Origin: Phyllostachys edulis
Lineage: Eukaryota; Streptophyta; Magnoliopsida; Poales; Poaceae
Assembly (NCBI GenBank): GCA_036346405.1
Contig: CM070546.1
Span: forward strand, 103,608,826 to 103,672,825
Reading direction: 5' to 3'
DNA: 64,000 bases
Part shown: positions 46,553 to 57,470 of the stretch, in pieces
How the letters are laid out: every line of letters starts with the position of its first letter
How positions within the stretch are numbered: the first letter of the stretch is position 1
Made by a program: the position numbers and the translations under genes
Notes under the pieces: model-generated
What the model saw: the letters and a program-made list of their open reading frames with translations, nothing else
The model's database searches: none
Told to the model about the DNA's origin: nothing

Positions 46553-46956
46553 AAAGAATGCAGAGCATACTTATCAATTTCATTCCGATACCAGCCGAAA
46601 TGGCCGAAACATACCATACCGGCACCCAAACCAGCACACCATAGCCTCGATCCTATACTGGCCTCAATATCAATCAATACCGGCCATTCTGGCTCATTCA
46701 GGTCCATTCCGGCTATTCCATTATTCGGTCATTTTTGCATCGGCAAAAAAAAATTCAAAATTGAAGTGACCACTTGTTTGAATCAATTCAAAGGTCGAGT
46801 CCAATACTACTCCTTCTAGAAGTGAAATTAAGTGAAATTATGCTAGACTATGGTAGAATATATGAAATTATGAACTCATGTTGTATTATTTAACTACGTA
46901 CGACCTTTATATTTGTGAAGTAATTAAACGATGTGTTATTTTTATTCTATGGTTAT

Positions 46957-47710
46957 TGACGAGGATATAAAAATCATCATTTAATTATTTATCCGTAATT
47001 CATATTATGGATAATAATGACGTCATATGGTTCTTGAGTATACCCCTTAATATTCATAAGGGAGAAGCTGGAAGTTGTAAGTTCTTGTATAACCATCCCA
47101 TAGTCGTAAGTCCTTCTACGACTACCCCATAGTCGTAAACCTTTCTACGACTATGCCTTGATCGTAAGCTCTCCTACGATCAGTATATGGTCGTAAGCTC
47201 TTCTATGAATAGTTCCTAGTCAATGGGGCTGGGCCTAGTCGACCAGGGAATCTTCCGCACCATATTTAAAGATATAAGTAGTAAACTACGCTGTTATTAT
47301 CTAGAATAATTGCACGATTCGACTCCCTACCATGGTGATAACTGCCTCACGACGTGGGAACGTTACTACTCCCACAATAATCTCTAGTAACGGCTCCATT
47401 ATCTAAAGCATTAAGGCACCCTTTGGACTGGAGGTATAGCAGCACGCTCCGAGTACTGTATAAAAGGCAGAATCATCAGAGGGAAGAAGGAGAGGAATTA
47501 GGAGCACAAGGCGCATCATTCTAGTCTTTCTCTTGATCTTGTAATCCAGCATACTCAATACATACACACAGGAATAGGGTTGTTATTCTCCCCGGAGAAG
47601 GCTCGAACCTGTATAAAAATCCCCGTGTTGCCTCTCTCTGCGTGATTTGAGTCTTAGAGACCCCCCGAATCAAACAATCTTTACGTAAGTTCGGTTCTAA
47701 AACACTAACA
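46957..47710 (+). mobile_element. Solo LTR, 754 bp, with GTTAT duplication
   Basis: It begins TGACGAGGATAT at 46957 and ends AAACACTAACA at 47710, flanked by GTTAT at 46952-46956 and 47711-47715. A TGTATAAAAGG promoter box is at 47458-47468, followed by features of a retrotransposon leader. No primer-binding site follows, so this is a solo LTR. Confidence 0.8.
47090..47222. repeat. Palindromic GTCGTAAG...CTTCTACGAC repeats in the LTR
   Basis: Four consecutive units of about 30 bp carry TAGTCGTAAG paired with CTACGACTA, one with a GATCGTAAG/CTACGATC variant that keeps the base pairing. They lie in the U3 part, upstream of the TATA box, as enhancer repeats often do. Confidence 0.8.
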
Positions 47711-47899
47711 GTTATGTATTTGAAGTGAAATTATGTGTGCATATAATTACATATATTTTTATAAATATATATTATTATAATAAAATATGGAATGGTACGC
47801 CGAAATGGATCGGTACCGGTGTATTCCATACCAAGAGGCAAACCAGAATGGCCTCCGAAATAGAATTGATAACTATGATGCAGAGTGAAACATTTGTGA

Positions 47900-49700
47900 C
47901 TTGTGAGTAGTAAGCTTCCAAAGTAAATGATCTGGGGTATCAGAAAGCTTAACATTGTTACATCTCATGCTAAGTTAGATGCCAGACTACAAGGTTCTCC
48001 TAATCGAGCTCTACAACAAGAAACCTCTCACAGAACTCCATCTTGCAACATCACCACACCATTTTTTTTTGTCATGCACAAGATTGTATTGGTATGCAAT
48101 GGATACTTGAAAACTTTCTCAAGTGAAATATTAATAACAAATTTGGATTTGCACCAACAACAAAGAGGAATAGTTATGCGAGAAAAAATATTATAGGAAA
48201 CAAAAATATCCATTGCAATTGACCAAAAACCAAGCCTCACCATTTTATTCCCTCGAGCATAAAACATGCAATTCCACCATAGAATGTTCTTTAGAAGATG
48301 CACCATACCGCTTATGCTAATATGCAATTCTCAATTTCTCATGGCCGAGTGCTTGACAAGAATGTATATAATTTCGATCAAATGAAACCGAGTGAATATA
48401 TCTATATGGGAGAGACGGTTGTCTAATGTCTATTCTCAAAATCATATTGTACTACTGCCTATGGTTTCAAACACAATACATTAGAAATCTATCATATTCA
48501 ACAACGAAAATGAAAGGATCGCTAAGAATACGCCATTAGCCACTTATTCTAGATCAGATAATTTACTTGTACATGTTTACATAATTGTTATGTAGTTAAA
48601 CTAAACAAAACAAAGCAAAGTAATAACTAGAGTTCTCCTAAAAACAGTAATAGCCAAAGTAGTCATTCATGTACTAAGAGAAATGTCACACAAATTGTTT
48701 GTTTAGAAAAAAGAACATAGAAAGCAAAACTAATCAGAAGGAAGCATGCATTCGTCTCTGTCGATTGTACCAAGCTGCCTTTGCTCTTGTTTCAACCATC
48801 AAGTAATGTTTCAACTACCAAGTAATTCATTCTCTAGAAAAAAAAAAGGACCATACCATATCTACTTTCTCAAAACCAGTCTCAAGAAAACAAGTGTGAC
48901 CAATGAACATCTAATGCCCCTGCTGGGATGCTTCTAAGATAAGGAATGCAGTTGGGCATACACGTTGTTGTGACATAAACATGCAAAAAAAATCATGTCA
49001 TGTACTTCTCTACCTTCTGCTTCTCTCTACCTTGCCGCTTGTGGCTCATGGCTCCGCTATCAGCACCATTGCCACCTGCAGTTCAATAGAGTTCACACAG
49101 ATGAAATATGCTCCAAATGCAAGAAGGATTAAGAGCTCATATTCATCCTACGAAAATCTACACTAACCACTAAAACTCACTAATCCAGAAAGTTAAGCAT
49201 CTGCGTATGCTTGCTCCAGAAAATTGTAAGAAAACGACTTCAAGATTTCTAAATAATTGCAGACCGCAATTGCTTCCGGGAAAATGCTAAAATTTTTAGT
49301 CTGTAGACCATGGTTGCTTTTGAAAAAACTCAACAAATTATGCTGCAAGCAAATATACAAAATCAAAGTTTTCTATAGATAATAATTAATATGCACATTG
49401 TTAAATATGGGAGTAATTAAGATGCTCCATTTAAGATGCACATTGTCAAAGTGAACTCACACTTTCAGCAGGATTGGCATAATTTTGTACAAAGCTCATA
49501 GTTCTCAGAATGTATTTTTCTAACAATCAACAACTGCATGTTATATGTAGCCAGAACCGCTTCTTCTCGGCTCCTTCCTCCGAGCGAGCTATCGGTCTCA
49601 TGCCTATGATAGATAGGTAGGCAAATAGATCCTTTCATCTCTATAGAAGTCAAATTTTGCCTAATGTTAGTATCAGGATCAAGCTTATAAACAAATCCAC
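47900..49700. other. Intergenic DNA with no clear gene
   Basis: Mostly AT-rich. At 48981-49166 a plus-strand frame of 61 residues begins with a convincing secretion-signal-like segment (CHVLLYLLLLSTLPLVAHGS), then turns to unrelated sequence; it may be a fragment of a secreted-protein gene. Nothing else is supportable. Confidence 0.4.
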
Positions 49701-49717
49701 GTGATCTTTTGGAACAG

Positions 49718-50008
49718 GGAGAGAAAGATGACAAGATCATCGTTGTTTGTGCCGATGATCCCGAGTATCGCCATTACAATGATCTCAGTGAGCTTTCTCC
49801 ACATCGCCTTCAGGAGATCCGGTGTTTCTTTGAAGACTGTATGCTTGCTGTCTTAGTTCATATAGTTTATCCTTTTTAAAAAATAGTACATTTGCTTCAA
49901 TTGTGTGGTTGTTGATCAAATCTTTCAGATAAGAAGAATGAGAACAAGGAGGTGGTGTGAATGAGTTCTTGCCGCTACTATCGCTCATGATGCCATCCAA
50001 GACTCCAT
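49718..50008 (+). pseudogene. Soluble inorganic pyrophosphatase fragment, two exons
   Basis: Exon 1 (49718-49838) follows a TTTTGGAACAG acceptor and encodes GEKDDKIIVVCADDPEYRHY, then DLSELSPHRLQEIRCFFED. It ends at a GTATG donor. Exon 2 (49929-50008) follows CTTTCAG and encodes YKKNENKEV, then loses frame, ending at a GTAAG donor. These are adjacent exons of plant soluble inorganic pyrophosphatase, an Mg-dependent enzyme splitting PPi to phosphate. The catalytic N-terminal exons and the last exon are absent. Keeping the intron shows it came from DNA, not from a retrotransposed mRNA, as in gene capture by Pack-MULE or Helitron. Confidence 0.75.
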
Positions 50009-50559
50009 GTAAGTTCGAATTTCACCATTTTGGAGGATGATATGTATAGTCTTATAAAATTGAGACCAAGGGGTAGATTCATTTTAACATTCGAGATATG
50101 ATGGACAACCAAGTTACATAAGTCTCAGATTTAGATTTTTTTTTTTTTGCATTAGTTTGCATTAGCCATATTTTCCTAGCGATGTATTAGTCTTTATTTT
50201 TTTGGGACAATGTTAGTATGTATTTCTATGTGGAAATTTGTCTTGAAGACGTGGTTTGGTTCATGTACTTCCCTTTACAGTTCTTACTGGAACAAATAAA
50301 TAATATGGTAATCTGTGTTATTTTGGTATTTGGTTGAGTTGTTCTTGCCTGATGTCTCGCACAATAGCTGATTGAAAATCTTCTATCTGTTGAGCAACAA
50401 TGTAATCATGTACTAAATGTGAGGATCACCTTCTGGTACAATGAGCCAAGAATCGGTTGCAAACTTGCATTAAAATCTTCACTCTGATGCAATGCAACAC
50501 TAAGATATATAATTTGGGAAATAATAAGACTCATGAATTAATACATTCTAACTGTATTA

Positions 50560-51210
50560 CAGTTGTTAATTATGCCAATTCTTGATAATAATTAAGATGC
50601 ACATTGTCAAACTGACTACTTGAGGAAGCCTCACCTTGCAATCGCCCGCAAATCATAAATCATAAGACTTGTAGTTGTTAATTACGCCAATTTTTGATAA
50701 TAATTAAGATGCACATTGTCAAACCGACTACTTGAGGAAGCCACACATTGCAGTCGCCGACCGATCTTGGAGCAAAAGAAGGGTACTCCAATCCAACGAG
50801 ACCATGATGTAAGCCTCACCATCAAAATCCAACTAAGAAAGAAATAGCTAGTGGAGACCTCAAGAATGCACAAACATCTATACTATAAAGTAAATTCTCA
50901 ATTCAGAATTAATTTTCCTACATAGAAAAACAATTTGTTATAGAGTTGGCCATCCAGTAATAAATCTAGAATTTGAATTAAACCCAATAACCAGCTTTCC
51001 AAACCGACCCAAATTTCACTCGATTAAAAAGAAAAATCTAATATTGTAGAAGAAACCGACTACTTGAGGAAGCCTCACCTTGCAGTCGCCGACGAGCAGA
51101 CGAAGTGACTGATCTTGGAGCAGAAGAAGGATACTCCAATCCAACGGAACCATGATGCAAGCCTCACCATCAAACTCCAACCAAGAAATAAATAGCTAGT
51201 GGAGAGGGAG
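50560..51210. repeat. Diverged direct repeats around GACTACTTGAGGAAGCC
   Basis: Three blocks share AACCGACTACTTGAGGAAGCC (50606, 50721, 51055). Two of them (50675-50860 and 51050-51210) extend for about 150 bp through ATCTTGGAGCA, GTACTCCAATCCAACG and AAATAGCTAGTGGAGA. A partial copy of the TAATTAAGATGCACATTGTC piece is also seen near 49430. Confidence 0.8.
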
Positions 51211-51378
51211 GGGCCATCACCTCCTTGATCCAATATCTCTGTCGGCCGTTGAGCCTTGAAGCGTAGCCGTCGGTCATGGATCCCTTGATCCATCGCCCTC
51301 GGTTCCCCACTAACTCGATTCAACACCGCTGCCGGCCGTGGCATGGAACTGCATGGACAACGAGATGACACGAGGGAG

Positions 51379-52068
51379 TCAGGGGCAGAGGTGGGCGTCA
51401 GTGGTATCGGTGATGGGAGGTCTTGCGGAGGATGGCATATCCCCCTTGTTCATGAGACTGGCTTCATGCGTGGGATTCAATCGCAAAAATGGCGACCAAG
51501 AGGTGGAGGAGACAGACGGGCCGGCTTGAAACGAGGGAGAAAGGGATGGACTTGAGGATTCACTTGAAGTTATATTGTGGCATTGGGTCGGCCAAAAGCT
51601 GTGGAAGGATGCGACGGTGCTAGAGGGAGAGAGAGGCGGCGTGGTGGCCGATGTAGCGATGGCACAAAGTAGGGGCTGGGAGGAGAGGGACAGCGGGGAC
51701 CGGCTAATGGTTGGTGGCGGGGGCGGCGAGGTGGAGGATCGGGAGCAGGCGGGTGGAGAAGCAACAGAGGTAGGAGATGCGGCGTGGGCGGAGGCGGACG
51801 AGGACAGGGAGGCAGGGACGAGGACGAGCGACGGGGGCGAGGCGTAGGCGGTGGCTGGGTAGGCGTAGTAGGGTTGTGAGGGTTGGGGTGGCGCGAGGAG
51901 GGTGCCATCGATGCCAAGGACGCCGAGGACAAGTAGGCAGAGGACAAAGACGAGGAGGTAAAGTGGGGTGACGGTTTCAATGGGAGATGGGAGATCGGGA
52001 GTTGCTCGACGAACCATGCGCACGGAGAAACCGAGAAAGGACGTCTTAGATCCAACGGTCCATGTCAT
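51379..52068 (-). CDS. Hypothetical Pro/Ser-rich protein with one membrane segment
   Basis: An open frame of 229 residues. Residues about 35-55 form a hydrophobic helix (LYLLVFVLCLLVLGVLGI), followed by a long Pro/Ser/Ala-rich tail. No recognised domain. The composition matches the GC-rich purine strand opposite, so a chance frame in low-complexity DNA is quite possible. It ends just before MULE-2. Confidence 0.3.
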   Translation of the reverse strand: MTWTVGSKTSFLGFSVRMVRRATPDLPSPIETVTPLYLLVFVLCLLVLGVLGIDGTLLAPPQPSQPYYAYPATAYASPPSLVLVPASLSSSASAHAASPTSVASPPACSRSSTSPPPPPTISRSPLSLSSQPLLCAIATSATTPPLSPSSTVASFHSFWPTQCHNITSSESSSPSLSPSFQAGPSVSSTSWSPFLRLNPTHEASLMNKGDMPSSARPPITDTTDAHLCP

Positions 52069-52262
52069 ATGAAGGAGAACGGATCCAACGGCTCACGTCG
52101 CATGAAGGATGACGGACGACCACCAACTCCAATTTTTAAGTACTAGAGATAAACTGGAGCTCGCCAGCTTTTTAGGAAAACGAGGGCAGCTCGAACCGAT
52201 CCTGGATCAAGTAGCCTGTCGAGCTCGAGCCCAGCTGTTCTGACATCCCAATTTTGCACCGT

Positions 52263-52351
52263 ATTGAATTGAGAATTTTTTTAAAAAAAATATTATTTTA
52301 AAAGATAATTATAAAAATAAATAGCCGCCCCAAAAAATTAAAAAAATGGCT
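52263..52351 (+). repeat. MULE-2 left terminal inverted repeat
   Basis: Matches the reverse complement of 60168-60256 with about ten differences. Outside it the sequence ACATCCCAATTTTGCACC may be the true tip, with no partner on the right. Confidence 0.8.
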
Positions 52352-52354
52352 CCC

Positions 52355-52640
52355 TGTCGCCAGTTCAACAGGTAGCTGTCGCCAGCTTAACTAGCGACAG
52401 GGAGGGATCAAGAGGGTCCCTGTCGCCAGTTCAACCGGCGATATGGAGCTGAAACCCTAAACTGGTTGATCGTCACAAAATCTGTTAGACTCGCAATAAT
52501 ATTTCGTGATCGTCGTATGTTGTCTAGTGCGGTGAATTTCTGAAGAATTTTGTGAGGACGATTGAGATATCAATGATTCGTAAGTAGGAAGGTAAGTGTT
52601 ATTGTGATGTGCCCGAGAATTCATACAAGGTGGAGAACTT
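52355..52640. repeat. MULE-2 subterminal direct repeat, copy A
   Basis: It opens with TGTCGCCAGTT/AACTGGCGACA-type palindromes (52355-52445) and continues into AAACTGGTTG, GTTAGACTCGCAATAAT, GTGATCGTCGTATGTTG and GTAAGTAGGAAGGTAAG. Copy B at 55258-55600 has the same order. On the minus strand it lies downstream of the transposase gene. Confidence 0.9.
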
Positions 52641-52932
52641 TTGAGATGACCTCTTGCCATTACTTGCTTATGTACATGCACTGCATATTATGTAAGGAAA
52701 CAAATGTGAATTTGCCATTACTATCAAAACTACGATAAATCACACTGATATTACATAACATTCAACAAAACATCATAACACTTAGTTTATATCAAAACTA
52801 CCACAATCACACTAATATTATATAACATTCAACAAAATGTCATAACACTTAGTTTTTTTCAAATCAAAATGATAATTTAGAACATTGGCAATAACATATT
52901 ACAACTGTCCGTGCTTTCCCGTGGCCGTGACC

Positions 52933-55200
52933 TCAACGTCCTCCATGTGGACTTCCTCTAGTCGGTTGACCGAATGAGGCCCCCGCGGTGACGTCCAAAG
53001 TGCCGATGTCTCCTTTGTCCTGAGAATTTCTCGTGGGGCATTTCTTGAAGGTGTGCCCAGACTCCCTGCAAATAGAGCACTTCTTCATATGACATCTGGC
53101 TTCTGCTTCATCCATGTCGTTCCTAATGTGCCGTACCTGTCACCGGTCAATCTTTCCCTTGAGCCTATCTATGTCCACGGCCCAGATTAGTTGCTACCAG
53201 GTCGGATGGCCAGTGAAATGGCCAACCAAGGCATAACCATACGCCTCTCCACTCCAGGTTTGCATCACCGCCTCCTTGGTGAAATAGTCAGAGAGGTACT
53301 GCCCGGGATGCTGCGCCATCGTCGAACATGCGGCCATGACATGGGAGCAGGGCCTACGTAGAAGAAGGGGCTTGTTGTGCAACTATCGTGGCTTAGCGTG
53401 CATTCGTGGGTGACCCTCTCGCAATTCGTCCCGCGGCGTCCTTTATGTCTGCACATTATCTCAAAGCGAAGCTCCTTGTGCCCATCTTGAATGCCCGATG
53501 CATCTCACCCTTCTTGCTCTTCTCCTCCATGTACTTGGTGACCATGGCGGAGTAGAGTACTCTGTAATTTGCTATGGTGAGCGACGTGTTGTTGCTTCTA
53601 TCAACAAAGTAGTTCGTCGTACCTCGGAGAATTGCCTCCACAATACCAACCAAAGGGAGGCATCTTGTGCCATGCATGACCTAGTTGTACCCTCTGCTAG
53701 ATTGGTTGTCATGACACCATATCGAGCACCACCCCTATCATCTAGCAGCAACCACTTCTCCTTAGACTCATGCTCAATCCAGTCCGAGAAGCATTTCACC
53801 TGTGCCCCCGTCCTCCTCGTCAATCTGGGAGCATCTATGGGTAGCTGTGGCAATGCTTCGGGGGCTTGATCAACGCTTGGGGCAACCCTTTTCGCTGCCT
53901 CCCTTCTGTGTGGTTTGGTCTGCTCATCCAGAATCTTCCAGTATGCTTCGAACTTTCGCTGTTGGTTCTGGTTGCACAGCTGCTTGAACAAGTTCATTAA
54001 GTTCTTGTTGCGGAACTGTTTGTAGAAGTTTGCACCCAAGTGCCTCTTGCACCACCTACTCTACAGATCCGCCCAAGGAAGTGGTACATTCTCTCCTTGT
54101 TGTAGCTGAGTAATTGTACTCAACAGGCCCACATGCCGATCATGTATGAGGCATACGTTTGGATGGTCCTATACAACAGAAATCCTCAAATTCTTCAGGA
54201 ACAACAACTAGTTGTCCATGTCCTCGCTTTCAACGAAAGCGAATGCCACGAGAAGAACTTGATTGTTCTTATCCGTTGCTATTGCAGTCAGTATCTGGTC
54301 GTACTCCCACGACACACGGGAGCCTTCGTTGACGATGAGGTTGTCGAACTGGTATGTGTTCCACTCAGATGGAACCGCCTGCTGGACCACATCATCCTCG
54401 TCATCGGAATCTTCATCTTCTGACAATGCCATGTAGTTCCGGTCTTCGAGATCCAACCTTTGCACGATGGCTTCCACCTCCTCAAACTCGTCAACAAGAC
54501 CACTAGCTTGCCTAACCGAAGGAGCTACTTCCGCAGGGTCTTCATCAACAGCATCAGCAACTCCGAGAGCTTCAGCCATTGTCTCAGGCTACTACAGAGT
54601 CGAGTACCCGACTTCTTCTTCTGTCAAGACTTCTTCTTGTTCAAACCGCGGATGGAGGAGTGGGCTTGGCATATGTCTGGGCCAGACGGACCAAATTCCA
54701 CCCTCCCTCCCTCGCCATGCGTACATATGACTACCATGAATTTGTTCCCTTCAGCTGCACTAACTCTCAATACATGGGTTGTACTACCCGAAGGGCAAGG
54801 CAATTCAATGTTAGATTGTACACATCACAATCCACTTAGAATGTGTGGAACAATCACCACATCACAACGCCCTATGTACGCTGCTCTAGTCTTGCTAGGG
54901 GCACGGCCGCCAATTGGAAATAACGCAAATCAATCCCCTTGAACCCTCCATAATAGTCCCCTAGCCCTAGTAAATTTTGAAATTAGCGACGTCGGACATA
55001 TTTGACGCACTGCACCATAAAGAATATTTTTACGATTAACCACATATCTAAAACTAGACCACCAACCGAAAAGTATTATGTAAAACATACTGCACTACCT
55101 AACCGTACATTCAAAACTATGTAATCCATTCGGTTAAAAAAATTACCCTACAGGTGGGCAACTAGACGGACAGTGCTTCGCTAGCTTCTCTCCTCCCATC
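52933..55200 (-). pseudogene. MULE-2 transposase with internal deletion
   Basis: The 5' part (about 54940-54600) includes MVVICTHGEGGREGG, the usual start of this MURA lineage, and is frameshifted. The acidic linker (SEDEDSDDEDDVV) and WNTYQFDN...VSWEY follow at 54440-54300. WEY then runs straight into DQILTAIATDKNNQVLLVAFAFVE at 54300-54215: the FAR1-like DNA-binding region and the first part of the DDE domain (IDGTFLxGKYKG, with the first Asp) are missing. The rest is recognisable: GANFYKQFRNKNLMNLFKQL (54035), MTTNLAE, GTRCLPLVGIVEAILRG, SWIM region RRPCSHVMAAC (53350) and zinc knuckle CSICRESGHTFKKC (53080). It is not functional. Confidence 0.8.
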
Positions 55201-55235
55201 TCCTCCTATCTCTCTTCCCCAAGGGTTTGAAGGGG

Positions 55236-55243
55236 TTTTTATA
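55236..55243 (-). promoter_or_regulatory. TATA box of the MULE-2 transposase unit
   Basis: The minus strand reads TATAAAAACCCC, then a purine-rich GGAGGAGA leader and TAGCGAAGC. The mobile-domain unit has the same series at 60104. Confidence 0.6.
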
Positions 55244-55257
55244 GGGTCACGCTTTCT

Positions 55258-55600
55258 TGTCGCCATTTGAATTGGCGAATGCTACTTGTCGCCATTTGGA
55301 CTGGCGACAACTACTTGTCGCCATTTCAACTAGCGATAGGGAGATGTCGCCAGTTGAACTGGCGACAGGATCCTAAACCCTAGACTGGTTGGTGTGTTTG
55401 TGATTTTCATAGATCATGAACGGTACAAATATGTTAGACTTGCAATAATATTTTGTGATCGTCGTATGTTGTTGTACTATGGTGAATTTATGAAGAATTT
55501 TGTAAGAACGATTGAGATATTAATTATTTGTAAGTAGGAAGGTAAGTTATATTGCATTGCGCCAGAGAATTCACACACGGTGCATAATTTTGAACAAATG
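55258..55600. repeat. MULE-2 subterminal direct repeat, copy B (internal)
   Basis: Homologous to 52355-52640 (offset about 2.95 kb). It has three to four TGTCGCCATTT...TTGGCGA palindromes, then AAACCCTAGACTGG, GTTAGACTTGCAATAAT, GTGATCGTCGTATGTTG and GTAAGTAGGAAGGTAAG. It lies between the GRF gene 3' end and the transposase promoter. Confidence 0.9.
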
Positions 55601-55689
55601 GTGCAACGATAACAACACAACATTTGATCCGACAAGAGGGGTTATATGGCATGCAGGCTAATGAACCAAGGACAATACACGCATGCCTT

Positions 55690-56380
55690 TAGGGAATTAG
55701 AAATATATGGGACATATAGACGAATATGGTCGGACTACTGCGTCGTTGACCGGGGCCATTTACCCTTCCTTGCGAGCTCGACATTGTACTCCTCTTTGGC
55801 CGCTTTGGCCTCGACCGACATTTTCCTCTTTTTCTCGCGCTCCCTCTCATGAGCCTCATGCTCCCGCTACCGAGACGCTCGAGATGGGCTGCATCTCCCA
55901 CCGGATACGCTAGTTGTGCTCTTCGGTGCGGCGCTCCTCCTTCCTCATCTCGCGGTCCCTATTGGCATCCCACTCATCGCAGTCGAGAGTCCACTGGTCG
56001 TGTTGGTGGATCTCTAGGTCGATCCACTTGTGGTAGCCACATAGCGATCCGGAGACTACGAGTAGACGGGAGAGGTTGTTAGTGCAGACTTTGAAAGAGA
56101 AATGGTAGAGGAACATCCTGCTACCTGCCCTTACCGGCTGCCGAAAGCGGCTTGTGTCCCAACGGTGGTCGAGATAGTCGCAGGAGTAGTTTGTGCAAGC
56201 CCAGTAATGTATGCCCAGGCTGAGCTGATGCTTGGACTTGAAGAACTTGCATATGTCCCTGCACCAACAGAGGGGCAGCGTCTCCCCCTCGGGTGGGTGT
56301 TGCGGCAAATGCTCGGTTGGGACGTTCTAGTAGGGGTTGCCACGAGGGTGGCGTCATTGCGGGAGGTGGCCTCTCCGCAC
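55690..56380 (-). CDS. GRF-type zinc-finger gene of MULE-2 (probably damaged)
   Basis: The minus strand reads LPLCWCRDICKFFKSKHQL, then GIHYWACTNYSCDYLDHRW up to a GTAAGG donor at 56134. After a CTACTCGTAG acceptor the next exon starts at 56055 and gives SLCGYHKWIDLE, then an acidic/basic helix ending MRKEERRTEEHN. The C-x-C ... W-x-C ... C-x-x-x-K-W-I-D-L-E pattern is a GRF finger as carried by grass MULEs. Further stops follow near 55905. Its 5' exon is not certain. It may bind single-stranded DNA or RNA for the element; this is inferred from the family. Confidence 0.6.
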
Positions 56381-56717
56381 GCCTCCTTTGTTACTCTTGG
56401 GTCAGATACTCCTTTGCGTCATGGATCTCCTCCAAGTGCTTCTCCATCTGAGCGAGATTATGTTGAAGTCTGGATGCAGGAGAACCCAGCGTGGAAGGGG
56501 CAGTACTTATATGCCGAGCTGGATTACCCGATCGGCGCAAGTAACCTGAGGTGGTGTCGCGAGGGGGGTCCTGCGTCGGTTGGGTCGGTCCCGGCGCACC
56601 GTGCAGCTAAGAAGCCCCCACGGAGAACCGGGTGCCACGCTAGTCCAAGAAGAAGTCCTCGGAGCATGCCTCCTCGTGCGACAAGTAATCGTCCTCCTAA
56701 GGCGGTGGTTGATCTAT

Positions 56718-57136
56718 GAAGCATGATGTTACGCATGTAATCAGTGCGAAAACCACGAAAAATAACGTTACGCAAGCAAGCAAGGTGGTCATACTGTGGC
56801 ACGGCGGCGTGCCTCGACGACTCCACGACTCTCGCCTGCGTGCGGTGGAGACATGCCCGATGACTCACAGACTCGCCCCACGTGCCGATGGAGCTCAGGA
56901 CCAGCAAGAGAAGATTGCCGTTAGTAACTAGTGGGGTTCGAAATAAAGAAGCATCACGTTACGCTTGTAATCATGGTGATAACCACAAAAAAGGATGTTA
57001 CACAAGCCAGCAAGGTGGTCATACCTGGTGGCACGAAGGCGTGCCTCGACGACCACGTACTCGCCTGCGTCTTGGGTGGAGCACGGGACCTGTAAGAGAA
57101 GATTACCATTAGTAACTAGTGCAGTTTGAAATAAAG
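56718..57136. repeat. Tandem duplicated exon-intron unit in MULE-2
   Basis: Unit 56718-56947 and unit 56948-57136 share GAAGCAT...GTTACGC, AAGGTGGTCATAC, GGCGTGCCTCGACGA and AGAGAAGATT...GTAACTAGTG. On the minus strand the second unit is a 65-nt exon (57089-57025) between a CTTACAG acceptor and a GTATGA donor. In the other copy the donor has lost one G and the acceptor is degraded. Confidence 0.8.
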
Positions 57137-57470
57137 AAGTGGAAGTGAATGTCTCATGCTCACCTCCAAAATATCCAACGGTGCTCCCATCACGGTGCCA
57201 CGATGACACGCTTGCCACATCCGGGGTAGGAGCTCGTGGCCGTGAACCATCATGGTTGGCCCCTCGTCCTCACACTGGTTAGTCCACCGATTCCCTCGGC
57301 GTGCGACAAGTGGTGATATGGATGCCTTGTCTCGCCTTCTCCATGATCCGCTACAAGATCCCTTTAGTGTCCCCAGGCGTCATTCACACTGTGAAGGTTG
57401 CTAACTCGAGAACCTCCTGTAGATCCGTCTGCACAAGTAATCAACAAGTTGGAAACCTAAATCTTGCAAA

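Larger units (their letters stand above)
46565..47885. mobile_element. Old inverted-repeat element, interrupted by a solo LTR
   Basis: The left segment (TTATCAATTTCATTCCG..., rich in CCGAAATGG and CATTCCGG phrases, 46568-46735) has a diverged reverse complement at 47795-47880. The middle is the solo LTR at 46957-47710. Superfamily not determined. Confidence 0.4.

Noticed and set aside
56102..56719. 205-residue plus-strand frame in MULE-2
   Set aside because: It runs antisense to the GRF exon and adjoining sequence; the minus strand carries a recognisable domain with splice sites, while this frame has none.
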